A DNA stretch of 64,000 nucleotides from Nannochloris sp. 'desiccata' (lineage: Eukaryota; Chlorophyta; Trebouxiophyceae; Chlorellales; Chlorellaceae): positions 1 through 64,000 of the forward strand of contig JAGTXX020000013.1 in the NCBI GenBank assembly GCA_019044685.2. The letters run 5' to 3'. The notes under the pieces are model-generated. The model saw nothing but the letters and a program-made list of their open reading frames with translations, had not been told where the DNA came from and searched no databases. Made by a program: the position numbers and the translations under genes. This document shows, one piece after another, positions 12,064 to 21,495 of the stretch (positions are counted from its first letter, which is position 1; each line of letters opens with the position of its first letter).

Positions 12064-13224
12064 ATGTCTACATCACAGCCTAAAGAATCAGAGCTAGCTG
12101 ACAAGGCTCGGACCCTGAACTGCTCATCTTCAAATCCAATCGTTTTAGGACTTGATTTAGCCTTCACAGATCAAGCGTTGGAGAATGAGTTTATAAAGCA
12201 ACATAATAGATCCCAAGTGTTTTACGACGTAAGCGTGTCCTCTTTCATTCATTTTTGAGGTTGTACTCCCAATATTTCCCGCTCCGCCTCTTCATATCTA
12301 TCACAGTTTAAATAATTCTCAATACTTTCCTCAAATTTTCAAATGCAGCTTCTTTTGGCATTGGGTATTCGCACATTGGGATGGATTGGAATGGCTCTAA
12401 AAGCTCACTTGCGCGGAAACACTCAGACCTCAATTGTTTTTCTATTTACCTGCGTGTCTTCAGGCTTGCTGCCAGTTTTTGGCATGTTGCTCAGCTACAA
12501 ACACTACATTAGCACTTTTAGACCGTTCTGGGTTGCCTCGGCAAAGATTGTACAGTTCTTACAATTTTGCAAATATTATGACCATCTGTATCCATGCACA
12601 GGAAGTGGCTGCGATGAAGCCTTGGTGCCTCGTGCAAAGGCACTGACAGCTCTGTTCTCTAGCAATGGCGCTATGCTCTTAGTAATGACAGTATTTATGG
12701 GCAGCCTCACGTTTAAATGGATGTTTCTTACGCAGTGTATTTACTCCTTAATATTCATCGTGAGTAATCGCAATATATGTTTGAGAGGTCCGGCGTTAAG
12801 GGGCGCATATAACTGGATTCATGGTCAATTGGTCAACCCTTTCTTTTCAACCCTGACACGGAACTTCTGGCCCTCAGCTTCTACTACCAGTCTATATAGT
12901 GCAGCTAAGGTAATAGCATCATCTACAGCCCTACACAGTAAGACTGATTCTACCACCCCTCCTACTGAGCTCTCAGTCGAACGGTGCATTGGGAGCCAAG
13001 CAGCGCTTCAACTTATTTTTGGGCTCTGGATTCCCTGTTGGATCGCTTATGGTAGAGAAGTACAGGCACGCAAGTCATTTTTACGATCTCGCCGTGGAGA
13101 TTCTGCCTATTCTAACGCAATATTCCCTTCAAAATGGGAAATGTTCATGTTTGCCTTGCCTGCTGCAGCTGTTACCTTTCCATGGTGGATGCTTATATCG
13201 TCTGGGACGCATTTGGAGTACTAA
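12064..13224 (+). CDS. Multipass membrane protein, tandem copy 3
   Basis: Exons 12064-12228 and 12349-13224 encode 346 residues. It shares the N-terminus, intron and middle with copy 2 but ends differently, with FALPAAAVTFPWWMLIS in place of the CACLPAVAFPW form, and has its own 3' flank. It is therefore best read as the second ancestral member of the pair, with copy 1 the other. The promoter spacer (11853-12063) is the same as that of copy 2, so copies 2 and 3 should be regulated alike. Function unknown. Confidence 0.77.
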
Positions 13225-13260
13225 CGATTGAGTTAAACTCTAGAAAATGACTTGAAGTAG

Positions 13261-13265
13261 TGTAA
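13261..13265 (+). terminator. TGTAA poly(A) signal, copy 3
   Basis: TGTAA 36 nt after the copy 3 stop; a second TGTAA follows within 25 nt. Confidence 0.4.
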
Positions 13266-13386
13266 AAAAGATGTAGTAAAATGTAAACAAAATAATAATT
13301 GATTTATTTCTTTGTAATAGAATCGAACAAAAACCAGAGTAGTTGCAAAAAAACTAAATAAATTTTGCTATCAGTCATTGATAGTA

Positions 13387-15072
13387 TCACGTGTGATGCT
13401 GCTCCATTTTCTTTTCTAATACACGCATCATTGCTTCCTCGACACGATTTTTTGCACAGTGAGAACTTCCAGCACCGGTACTTCCAACTGAAGAGGACGT
13501 TCCTGTCGATGAAGGGTTTGTCGCAGCTCTAAATATCTGCCCTAATTCCAAAAGTGCTTCCGCCAGTCGTCTTGTATGTGCTTTACTCAAAGCTGGTTTT
13601 TTTAGAACTGATTTGCACACTTTACGCAGCGTTGACTCGATATCTAGAACATTTGCTGCCCACATGGCATCCAGCATAAGCGGTAAGGTGTCTTCTTCAG
13701 CTTTAACTCGCTCTGCATGAGCTGCCGTAGCTGCTGCAGTCGCTGCCGCTGCAAGCTGTTGAGGGTCTAGATACGCAGCTTCTAGATTATGTGTATCCTG
13801 TTGTTGTAATATCGCATATATATCTTGATGTTGTTGAGTACCTCTAGACAAATACTTATCTCCGTCAACATCGTCACCATTAATAGCAGCAAGAGCTTGC
13901 CTCTCTCTCATTTCTTCAGCAGCCCGCTGAGCCCGCTCTGCCTCTACTTCCAACCTTCCTATATTCTGCTGAGCTTGCATCACTTTCACAGCCAACTTTG
14001 CGGCTTTGAATTGTGATTTTATGTTACGTCCTTGTGCGCGTAGTGCTACTAACCCACCTTCAAACATGCCACCCAGCTCAATCAACGCTTGTGTTTCATA
14101 GGCTTTGCCAATTGCTTTCAACATGTGCTCACCGTAGGAAAGCACGACCAATTCCTGCGCTTCAGCCGCCATTGATTGCCTAAACCCGTTTTCGTCCCCT
14201 TCTACATATCTTTTCAACAAAGCGTCTAATAACGTTACTAGTTTCTGTTCTCTTGCCGCTTGCAATCCCTTCATTTTCTCTGGCGTGAGATCCGGCCCAG
14301 CACGCGCAGCAGCTGCTAACATGAGTTCACCAATTAAATGATCAAATTTATCGCTGCCAAAAAGTGCAGCAAAGAATTCTGCACCATCTACAAAGTTTAC
14401 ATCCAATCCTTGAGTGCCATGAGCATCATATCTTTTACGAAGCTCTTCATTTCCTAGGACTTGATACGCTTGGGCGAGAGCTTGAAAACGCTCGTGTGCA
14501 GCAGGGTCATCAGGGTTTTTATCCGGGTGAAGTCTACGAGCTAAAAGATAATATGCACGTTTAATTTCTTCTGCTGAAGCATCTCTAAAGACACCTAGTA
14601 AGCCATAGTAATCATCTGACGAGGGGCCAGGGATAGGTCGGAGGTGAGCATGCGTGGTACCATCATCAATAATTAATGCAGTTCCAGGGTCTTCAACCCA
14701 AGCTCGGGTATCTTTGTCCCAATGGTTGCCTCTCCTGTTTTCTTTGATAGCTTCAGGAGTGTTGGCAAATCCACGAACGACTTGCACTGCACCGACTGCG
14801 ACACCAGTTGCAGGCAAGAGAACTGCGCCTGCGATGCCAGCTGCAGCGCCTTTGGCAAATCCTTTGAAACCTTCTTGAGATGCACCCACTGCAGGCGCTG
14901 CTATCAAACCTACAGCCCCAGCAAGTACACCCTTGGCTACTGATTTTGCACCAGAAACTAATCCTGAGCCAGCATGCTGCGGCTTTCGTAGAGAAAATAT
15001 CGTGTTTAAATCTATAGCTTCCTCTCCTTCATGCCTAAAAGGCCCTTTCTCGGTTGCTCTGTTGCTCGTCAT
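13387..15072 (-). CDS. DnaJ protein with DnaJ-X-like domain
   Basis: A single-exon 561-residue protein. A J domain occupies residues about 150-215, starting DDYYGLLGV and containing the essential HPD in RLHPDKNP, so it should stimulate an Hsp70. There is no Gly/Phe region or zinc finger. The region after it ([17 protein letters not shown], the [11 protein letters not shown] block and [19 protein letters not shown]) resembles the DnaJ-X domain of plant and yeast class-C J proteins such as yeast CAJ1 and DJP1. The first 110 residues are a Gly/Ala/Val-rich series of segments ([20 protein letters not shown], then [12 protein letters not shown]) resembling the amphipathic repeats near the VPS13 C-terminus, suggesting membrane contact. 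It diverges from the WD40-like gene across a 337-bp spacer. Confidence 0.85.
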   Translation of the reverse strand: MTSNRATEKGPFRHEGEEAIDLNTIFSLRKPQHAGSGLVSGAKSVAKGVLAGAVGLIAAPAVGASQEGFKGFAKGAAAGIAGAVLLPATGVAVGAVQVVRGFANTPEAIKENRRGNHWDKDTRAWVEDPGTALIIDDGTTHAHLRPIPGPSSDDYYGLLGVFRDASAEEIKRAYYLLARRLHPDKNPDDPAAHERFQALAQAYQVLGNEELRKRYDAHGTQGLDVNFVDGAEFFAALFGSDKFDHLIGELMLAAAARAGPDLTPEKMKGLQAAREQKLVTLLDALLKRYVEGDENGFRQSMAAEAQELVVLSYGEHMLKAIGKAYETQALIELGGMFEGGLVALRAQGRNIKSQFKAAKLAVKVMQAQQNIGRLEVEAERAQRAAEEMRERQALAAINGDDVDGDKYLSRGTQQHQDIYAILQQQDTHNLEAAYLDPQQLAAAATAAATAAHAERVKAEEDTLPLMLDAMWAANVLDIESTLRKVCKSVLKKPALSKAHTRRLAEALLELGQIFRAATNPSSTGTSSSVGSTGAGSSHCAKNRVEEAMMRVLEKKMEQHHT

Positions 15073-15409
15073 CCTCGAGGTGGCGTTATAAGCTCTTCAT
15101 GTTTTTTTCTCAGATCAATTAGCGGAAATAATGTCTTTGAACAGGAGGGAACAAGCCTTTTGCGGAGCTTATTAATAATGGATACACGAGTCAACGCTAT
15201 AGAAATTTTAGTTTTATGCGGTAATGTCCATGCTCACGCGTTCTTAGGGCTTTTCTTCGCGGAATCGCTGAACAGACAGACACGCATCTGACCGAACCTG
15301 CTATATAGAAAGCCTATTCGCTGCATTGCCAATGCAATAAAAGTTGAAAGTTTTCTAGTCCTCGAGCAGAGTGGCAAAGCACTTTGTCCCCGATTATGTT
15401 GGGACACTG
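15073..15409. promoter_or_regulatory. Divergent spacer, DnaJ / WD40-like
   Basis: A 337-bp region between two divergent starts, so probably a shared promoter. No RNA gene or clear element seen. Confidence 0.4.
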
Positions 15410-18400
15410 ATGGTTTTTCCGGGAGATGGAAATAATTGTAAGCTGCTGGGTGCATCGGTTCATTTTATTCTTTAACGGGTTTACTAAATTCAGTCTGAGT
15501 TCACAGTCTCAAACCCGTGGTTTTATTCCTTCTATTGCAGGGTCTGAAGGTGATGACACCCCCAATTCTGCCACCGACAACGAACCAGAGTTACCTAGCT
15601 CAAATGACGATGATGAAGAACCTGAACCAATGAGCAACGGCGAGGATGATCAACCTCTCTCAATGACTAATAGCGAGGGAAATGATGATAATAGCCTCCC
15701 TAGCAGGACGTCATCTGATCAGGGCCAGACCATTGATGACGACAATAGCAGTGACCACCAAGAGCCCGAGTTCCCAGAGTCCAATGACGATGCGGAGGTT
15801 GAATTAATGCGTAATAGTGATGATGAAGATGAGGAACCCCCGTCAAATGATGATAATGACGAAGAAGCTCCTAACAGCCCTCCGTCGTCTGGTCATGGCC
15901 CCAATCATAGTGACGACGCTTTAAATGAAGAAGACTTAGAAGACCAAGATCATGATGGCTTTGACGGTGAATATGAAGACGATGAGTGGTGGGCACAGGG
16001 CCCTCCTTTTGGTCACTTGGGTATGTTCCACAATGAAGTTGATGAAGAAGAAAATCTTGAGGATCTAGAATGGTGGGATGACGAAGAGGAGGATGTTTGG
16101 ATTGGTGGGGATGAAGACGATGACGATGCTGCATTTTGGGAAGATCACGATGATGATGATGATGATGATGATGGTTTCAATGATGGTTTTGATGACGACA
16201 TCTCGGAAGCGTCAACACTAGAACCTCAAGAAGAAGCTGATGCATGTGATTTGGCAGCACGAGTAACAAAAGATCGTTATTTACTCCACCCACCGAATGG
16301 ATATATGCTGCCTTCTTCAACATTTCATTTCCAATCTGCTGATGCAGTGGCAGTATGCGCAGATCCATTTGTCCTTGGTGCGTCACTTGTAGCTACAATG
16401 GATTCAGATGGAGTGCTGCTATTTAGACTGACTGCAGCGGGTGAAATGACACACATTGGAGGTCCGCCTCAAGCAATGCAGTTTTTAGGAGGGTTTGAAT
16501 CACCTTCGTTATCCGCATATACTATGGAAATGTCACCCTCTGGTCGGTATTTACTTGCTGGTGGGGATGAGGGCTCCCTTGAAATTTTTGCTGTTGACTC
16601 TAGAGCACCACAGCGCCCACCTGTACCTCGCCATGTAGTCGATGACATGTCAGAGGAACAGCCTTTCTTTTATTTACCTATAATTCCTCCAGAAAGTGAT
16701 TGGGTGACTGGAAATAGACCAGATTATGTAGCGAGAGAAGTACACGAGCTGCTGTCAGCACCAGAAACTGAAGAGATGGGGCATGCTCAAGGCATTGTGC
16801 ATCACAGCTACCCTAGAACGAAGAATGATGCTGTATTTTTGAATGTGCTGGGTTTTAGAGATGCAGCGTTTCTAACATCTCAAAATGCGCATATAGTAAA
16901 TGGACCACCGCCAGTAGAACGACCAATTGGTGCTGAAATAATGAAAAGATCGTCACTAGGGTGGGTGCCAAGAGATGTGTTTTTTGCTGCAGCAGTAGGT
17001 GATCAGTACCGAGGATTAGAGCATCAATTCAATGAATTTGCTGATATGCTTGGCGGGAAAGAGAAGTTTGATTGGAAACTAGAAGAAGATGAAGAAGAAG
17101 AGGAGAATACAGATATACAAGGAGAGGAGCAAGCACATAGGAAGCAGAGAATCGCACGCAATCAAGCTCAAAAAGGCGCTCTTGTTCTTGGTGGCAGCAT
17201 TGTTCTAGGCTACAACAGTGAAGAGGAAGCTCAGGAGAACACAATGAATCCAGATGGAATGGTCAACGGTGTCCGTTTTGGTCTTGTAGGTGGTAAAGAA
17301 CGCGTGCTAGCTGCAGATCAATCTGGCAGGGTGTACATATTTGAAATTCCACCTGATGCCTGTCCCTTATGCGAAGCAGTAGAATCAATGATGTGCAATG
17401 ATCTCGTTCAGATAAAAAGACCGATAACAGGGCCATCTTCTTCAGAAAAAGTAAAAATGATGCCAGTGGTTGTCTTTGCCGCATGGCCAAATGCCTTGGG
17501 GGCGAGTTTACAACGCCGAGCTCGAATTTTGCATACAGCTACCCTAGGTCCATTTGGCGTCCCTTTAAATCTAGCTGCTGCGTCTCCGGATGGTAAATGG
17601 ATTGCATTAGTAGGCGATCAACAGAAAGTAATTGTGCTAGACCAAGCTGACAATTTCAAAGTTACTAAAGAACTTTCTTTTGAACCCAAGCGCTTTGACT
17701 ACGATTTCCTAGACCCAGATAATAGTGAAGTTGGATCGCAATATTGTTGTTGGAATGCTAGTTCGAGTCTATTAGCAGTCACTTCAGATGCTCTTCACGC
17801 GGTTTTTGTGTTTTCTATTCCATCAGGGCAATTAGTAATGAGGGTAGAAGGTTTTGTGAGGACATTGTTACCTGTGATGTTTGCACCATGGAATGATCGA
17901 GTTATTATATTTGGTGAAGAAACAAAGATGATGCATGTTCGTATGGTAGAACCTGAAGGTATGGGCACTGTCGATTTCAATGCAAGAGAAGACTTGGCTG
18001 AGCCCGGTCATATGTCTCAATTGATTCGAGTCCCAGCAGATCCTCGGCGGCCAAAGGGAGGCCGTCGGAGAATCACAGGCATGGCGACAACTGCTCAAGG
18101 TGATGTATTAGTAAGTACAAAGCAGGGTGTTATGTATAGATATTTACCTGCTAATGAATGGGTGCCTGAAACGATGAAGGATTGGCCAGTGAGATTCCGT
18201 GAAAGTGCGCAAACCTTGTTGCAATGTGCTGCAAGACGAGGCAGAGGTGGTGGAGACGATGGGTTGACGGCGTTGCCGGCGCCAGTGGTGCAGCTGATTC
18301 TTAAATTGTTGGCTGGGAAGAAAACAGACTGGCTTGATATTACGCCAGACCCTTTAGTAGGAGCGCCGCATGCTGATCAGCAACAGCCAGAGGAGCCTCC

Positions 18401-18440
18401 AGTAGAAGAAGAACATGTTGTACAGCCTGCAGGAGAATAG
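15410..18440 (+). CDS. WD40-like protein with acidic N-terminus
   Basis: A 28-nt first exon (15410-15437) joins 15541-18440 in phase to give about 975 residues starting MVFPGDGNNW. The upstream ATG was preferred because an ATG at 15426 would read through intron sequence. Residues about 10-260 are extremely acidic (Asp/Glu/Asn/Ser), including an Asp run encoded by GAT repeats near 16147. The rest has beta-propeller-like blades (SPSGRYLLAGGDEGSLEIF, SPDGKWIALVGD, SLLAVTSDALHAVFVF) and the block LGPFGVPLNLAAASPDGKW, which resembles the DUF2415 segment of plant and fungal WD40-like proteins. Such proteins usually act as scaffolds; an acidic tail suggests a nuclear or chromatin partner, but that is inference. 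Confidence 0.75.
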
Positions 18441-18478
18441 AAACCCAGCGGCCACAGCATGCAGCAGGAGCTCCACTA

Positions 18479-18857
18479 ATAGAGGGGAAAATACACAAGT
18501 GCAAGTAAAAACTGAGAGCGAGAAAAAACAGCAGACCAAGAAATAAAACTTACCCTAGAAATCGTTGCTGATCAACGCTGGCTATCCCCAATCTATAGTA
18601 TACCCCTCTCCCCTCAAAAATAAGAATGTCTTTGCAAAAATTACCTGTATATAGCACGGTGAAAACCAGAAGAATGGTGTCAGTAATTGCATCTAAGAGC
18701 AATAGCAAGTGATATTGCCCTCCCAAGAGTCCCTAGCCAGCGTTGATAATTAATTATTTTAATAGTGTATGTCGGTGGAGCGGAAGAACCACAATCAATT
18801 AATTGTTTTTTCGTAAGCTGCAGGGGGAAAAGATTGCTGGCAGTGTATCTTTAAAAG
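18479..18857 (+). repeat. 379-bp direct repeat, left copy
   Basis: Identical by eye to 19464-19842, offset 985 bp. Starts ATAGAGGGGAAAATAC and ends GTATCTTTAAAAG. Confidence 0.93.
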
Positions 18858-18935
18858 AAACTAAGAGATGATATGCACGGCTCAGAAGCAAGGTAGACGG
18901 TAGACGAGCTTCCAGAGTCCCACGCGCCAGGGCCC

Positions 18936-18958
18936 GCCTCGGGCGACGAGCCCGAGGC
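18936..18958. other. Perfect 9-bp hairpin in the insertion
   Basis: GCCTCGGGC, five-base loop GACGA, GCCCGAGGC. GC-rich stem in an AT-rich element, so a likely stable RNA or DNA hairpin. Confidence 0.7.
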
Positions 18959-19231
18959 ATTGTATCACCACCAACATAAAAAATTGCATTAATTAGACAT
19001 CTTCCCCATAATAACAATAGCCATTGTATCTTTAACGGTAGTATCAGTCCAGGCGATCTTGATGTCTATTCCAATCCATATTACGCTCATCACCCGGTAG
19101 TCCAATGGCAGGTAGACGAGCTTGATTTGCCTTGATTGCGTAGAAAGAAGTATTTTTGCAGAAAAACATGGAACTTAGTAATGAGAGGAGATGGGTACTA
19201 TAAAACCCCCCCAGACCATCCTTTTCCCGAA

Positions 19232-19262
19232 GAGTCTAGCAGGGAGCCACCCTTCTAGACTC
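19232..19262. other. 8-bp inverted repeat in the insertion
   Basis: GAGTCTAG at 19232-19239 pairs with CTAGACTC at 19255-19262 around a 15-nt loop. Confidence 0.6.
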
Positions 19263-19390
19263 CTTAGCTCTATATGTGTGACTAAACTCAAATAGAAAGA
19301 CATATAATAGAAAAATTGATTGATAAGCGTGGATGGTGATCGCGACTACCTGCCGAAAGAGCTCCTAGAGATGTCGGAGGGGTCTTGACC

Positions 19391-19455
19391 TTCTGGGGGC
19401 TCGTCAAGAGTCTGCAGTTTGTCCAACTCCGAAGAGTAGACGTAACCCCCCAGAA
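19391..19455. other. 9-bp inverted repeat in the insertion
   Basis: TTCTGGGGG at 19391-19399 pairs with CCCCCAGAA at 19447-19455. With the two other stems this suggests the unique centre of the element is structured rather than coding. Confidence 0.55.
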
Positions 19456-19463
19456 ATATAGAG

Positions 19464-19842
19464 ATAGAGGGGAAAATACACAAGTGCAAGTAAAAACTGA
19501 GAGCGAGAAAAAACAGCAGACCAAGAAATAAAACTTACCCTAGAAATCGTTGCTGATCAACGCTGGCTATCCCCAATCTATAGTATACCCCTCTCCCCTC
19601 AAAAATAAGAATGTCTTTGCAAAAATTACCTGTATATAGCACGGTGAAAACCAGAAGAATGGTGTCAGTAATTGCATCTAAGAGCAATAGCAAGTGATAT
19701 TGCCCTCCCAAGAGTCCCTAGCCAGCGTTGATAATTAATTATTTTAATAGTGTATGTCGGTGGAGCGGAAGAACCACAATCAATTAATTGTTTTTTCGTA
19801 AGCTGCAGGGGGAAAAGATTGCTGGCAGTGTATCTTTAAAAG
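19464..19842 (+). repeat. 379-bp direct repeat, right copy
   Basis: Identical by eye to 18479-18857. It is followed at once by a partial second tail, GCAGTGTATCTTTAAAT, before the target-site duplication. Confidence 0.93.
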
Positions 19843-19957
19843 CAGTGTATCTTTAAATCTCCACTAATTTATATGCCCAGTAAGACTCCAATTAATTCAA
19901 TTTTACTTATTACTATTTGTCATCATCTCAAGCTTGTGTAACCGAATATCAAAAGCA

Positions 19958-21248
19958 ATGTGCCAAGCGAGTGGTGTTGGCAATTGTGTTGGCTATGCTG
20001 CACAAGATGCATCTGGAAAATTAGAGCCCTGGCGTTTTGATCGCCGTGAAGGTACGCTATAGTCTGGTATAATAATGTAGAGTGTGTTTGGAGTGAAAAT
20101 TGAGGCAGGGAAGGGAAGTGGAGGGGTTACTGAAAGTGACGTCATCCAAGATGAAGCAGATGGGCAGTTCCCCAAAAAGCAGTGATGAAGAATTGGTTCG
20201 CAAATTCTCTTTCGCCATGCATACATACATGGTATATCTGACGCAATCGCGCCTTTAATTTTTTGCAGTCGGCCCCGATGATGTCAAGATCAAGATTATG
20301 GCCAGTGGAATTTGCCACTCTGATTATCACCAGATCAAGGGCGAGTGGGGTAACTCTACTTTCCCTATGGTCCCTGGCCACGAAATTGTTGGTGAAATTG
20401 TCGAAGTTGGCTCCAACGTCACTGACATGGCAGCAGGCCAGCGTGGAGCTATTGGTTGCATGGTGGGGTCTTGCGGAACTTGCCGGGAGTGCAAAGCTGA
20501 CACTGAACAATTCTGCCCCAAGTGCGTTTTCACTTACAACGGCGTCGACGATACCGGGGCCCCTACCCAGGGTGGATACTCTGCCTTTATTGTTGCTCCC
20601 CGCAAATTTGTTCTTAAATTTCCTGAGACGCTCGATATGCAAGCGGGTGCCCCCCTTCTTTGTGCTGGCATCACTGTTTACTCCCCTATGAAGTACTATG
20701 GCCTTGATAAGTCTGGACAGCACATCGGTATCGTTGGTCTCGGAGGACTCGGCCATATGGCTGTTAAATTTGCCAAGGCCTTTGGCATGGAGGTCACTGT
20801 TATCTCCACCTCTATTGGCAAGAAGGAAGAAGCATGTGGGCGCTTAGGTGCTGATCATTTCATTGTTTCTAAGAATGCTGAAGAAATGGAAGCTGCTGCT
20901 GGTTCTCTTGATGGCATTATTGACACTGTGTCTGCAATGCATGACTTGCAGGCGTACGTTGCTTTGCTGCGTGCTTCTGGAAAGTACGTCTGTGTTGGTG
21001 CACCACCCGAACCTTACCAGATTCATGCTTTTGCTTTGCTGATGCGTAGAATCCTTGTTGGCGGTTCTTTGATTGGTGGCATTAAGGAAACTCAAGAAAT
21101 GTTGGATATCTGCGCTGAAAAAAACATCACTTCAGACGTCGAGGTCATTCCCATGTCTTATGTCAATACGGCAATGGAGAGGTTGGTCAAAGCAGATGTT
21201 CGTTATCGCTTCGTTATTGACATGACCACTCTTGAAGCAGCAGCTTAA
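19958..21248 (+). CDS. Zinc alcohol dehydrogenase, CAD-like
   Basis: Exons 19958-20051 and 20269-21248 join in phase 1 to give 357 residues. Catalytic zinc ligands are visible as GICHSD (Cys47) and PGHE (His69, Glu70). The structural zinc site is complete, with the C-x2-C-x2-C-x7-C spacing in GSCGTCRECK...FC. The Rossmann motif is GLGGLG, and STS-x-x-K after it is the arrangement seen in NADP-preferring cinnamyl-alcohol-dehydrogenase-like enzymes. These reduce aldehydes to alcohols with NADPH; the physiological substrate cannot be read from sequence. Codon use is more C-ending than in neighbours, suggesting high expression. The 1.38 kb insertion ends 90 bp upstream of the ATG, so the present promoter may include element sequence. 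Confidence 0.9.
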
Positions 21249-21495
21249 AGAGCTTGAATTCCCCGCCATCATACCTGGGCTTTAAGAAGCAGAGCAAGCA
21301 AAGGGCCCATATCATCACTGCGTTTTAACTCGAGTAATAAAAAATTAGTTTTTGAAAATCCTCAAAATTTCATTGTGAAAAGACACGTATTTTTTTCTGT
21401 TTTTGTGCTCGTATCGTTTTTTAATTGAGTAAGTAGATCAATTACAGATATGCATATTACTGCTAATTAAAGGCATGTTTTATTCAAAGTAGTTT

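Larger units (their letters stand above)
10025..13150 (+). repeat. 1369-bp tandem duplication, about 2.3 units
   Basis: Sequence repeats with an exact 1369-bp period from 10025 to 13150: each unit holds the 3' half of one gene copy, the 212-bp spacer and the 5' half of the next. Near identity includes non-coding spacer and intron, so the duplication is recent. Diagnostic differences: 10091 C versus 11460 T (same as copy 3), and 13006 C versus 11637 T (same as copy 1). The tract ends where copy 3 acquires a different 3' end at 13151. Confidence 0.92.
18471..19868. mobile_element. Repeat-flanked insertion with 10-bp target-site duplication
   Basis: CTCCACTAAT occurs at 18471-18480 and again at 19859-19868, bracketing 1378 bp that interrupts an otherwise 130-bp spacer between the WD40-like stop and the alcohol dehydrogenase ATG. 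The insert starts and nearly ends with the same 379-bp sequence, has a duplicated 3' tail (GCAGTGTATCTTTAAA twice) and carries no long open frame. The ends are not TG...CA and I find no convincing terminal inverted repeat, primer-binding site or polypurine tract, so it fits neither a standard LTR nor TIR element. A 10-bp duplication plus a short tandem tail would suit a non-autonomous retroelement; Mutator-like elements also make 9-11 bp duplications. Confidence 0.72.

Noticed and set aside
16140..16200. GAT microsatellite in the WD40-like gene as a regulatory repeat
   Set aside because: It is in frame and simply encodes the Asp run of the acidic N-terminus.
18471..19868. Reading the insertion as an LTR retrotransposon or TRIM
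   Set aside because: The 379-bp repeats do not begin TG or end CA, the target-site duplication is 10 bp rather than 4-6, no primer-binding site follows the left repeat, and the right repeat is not at the element end.
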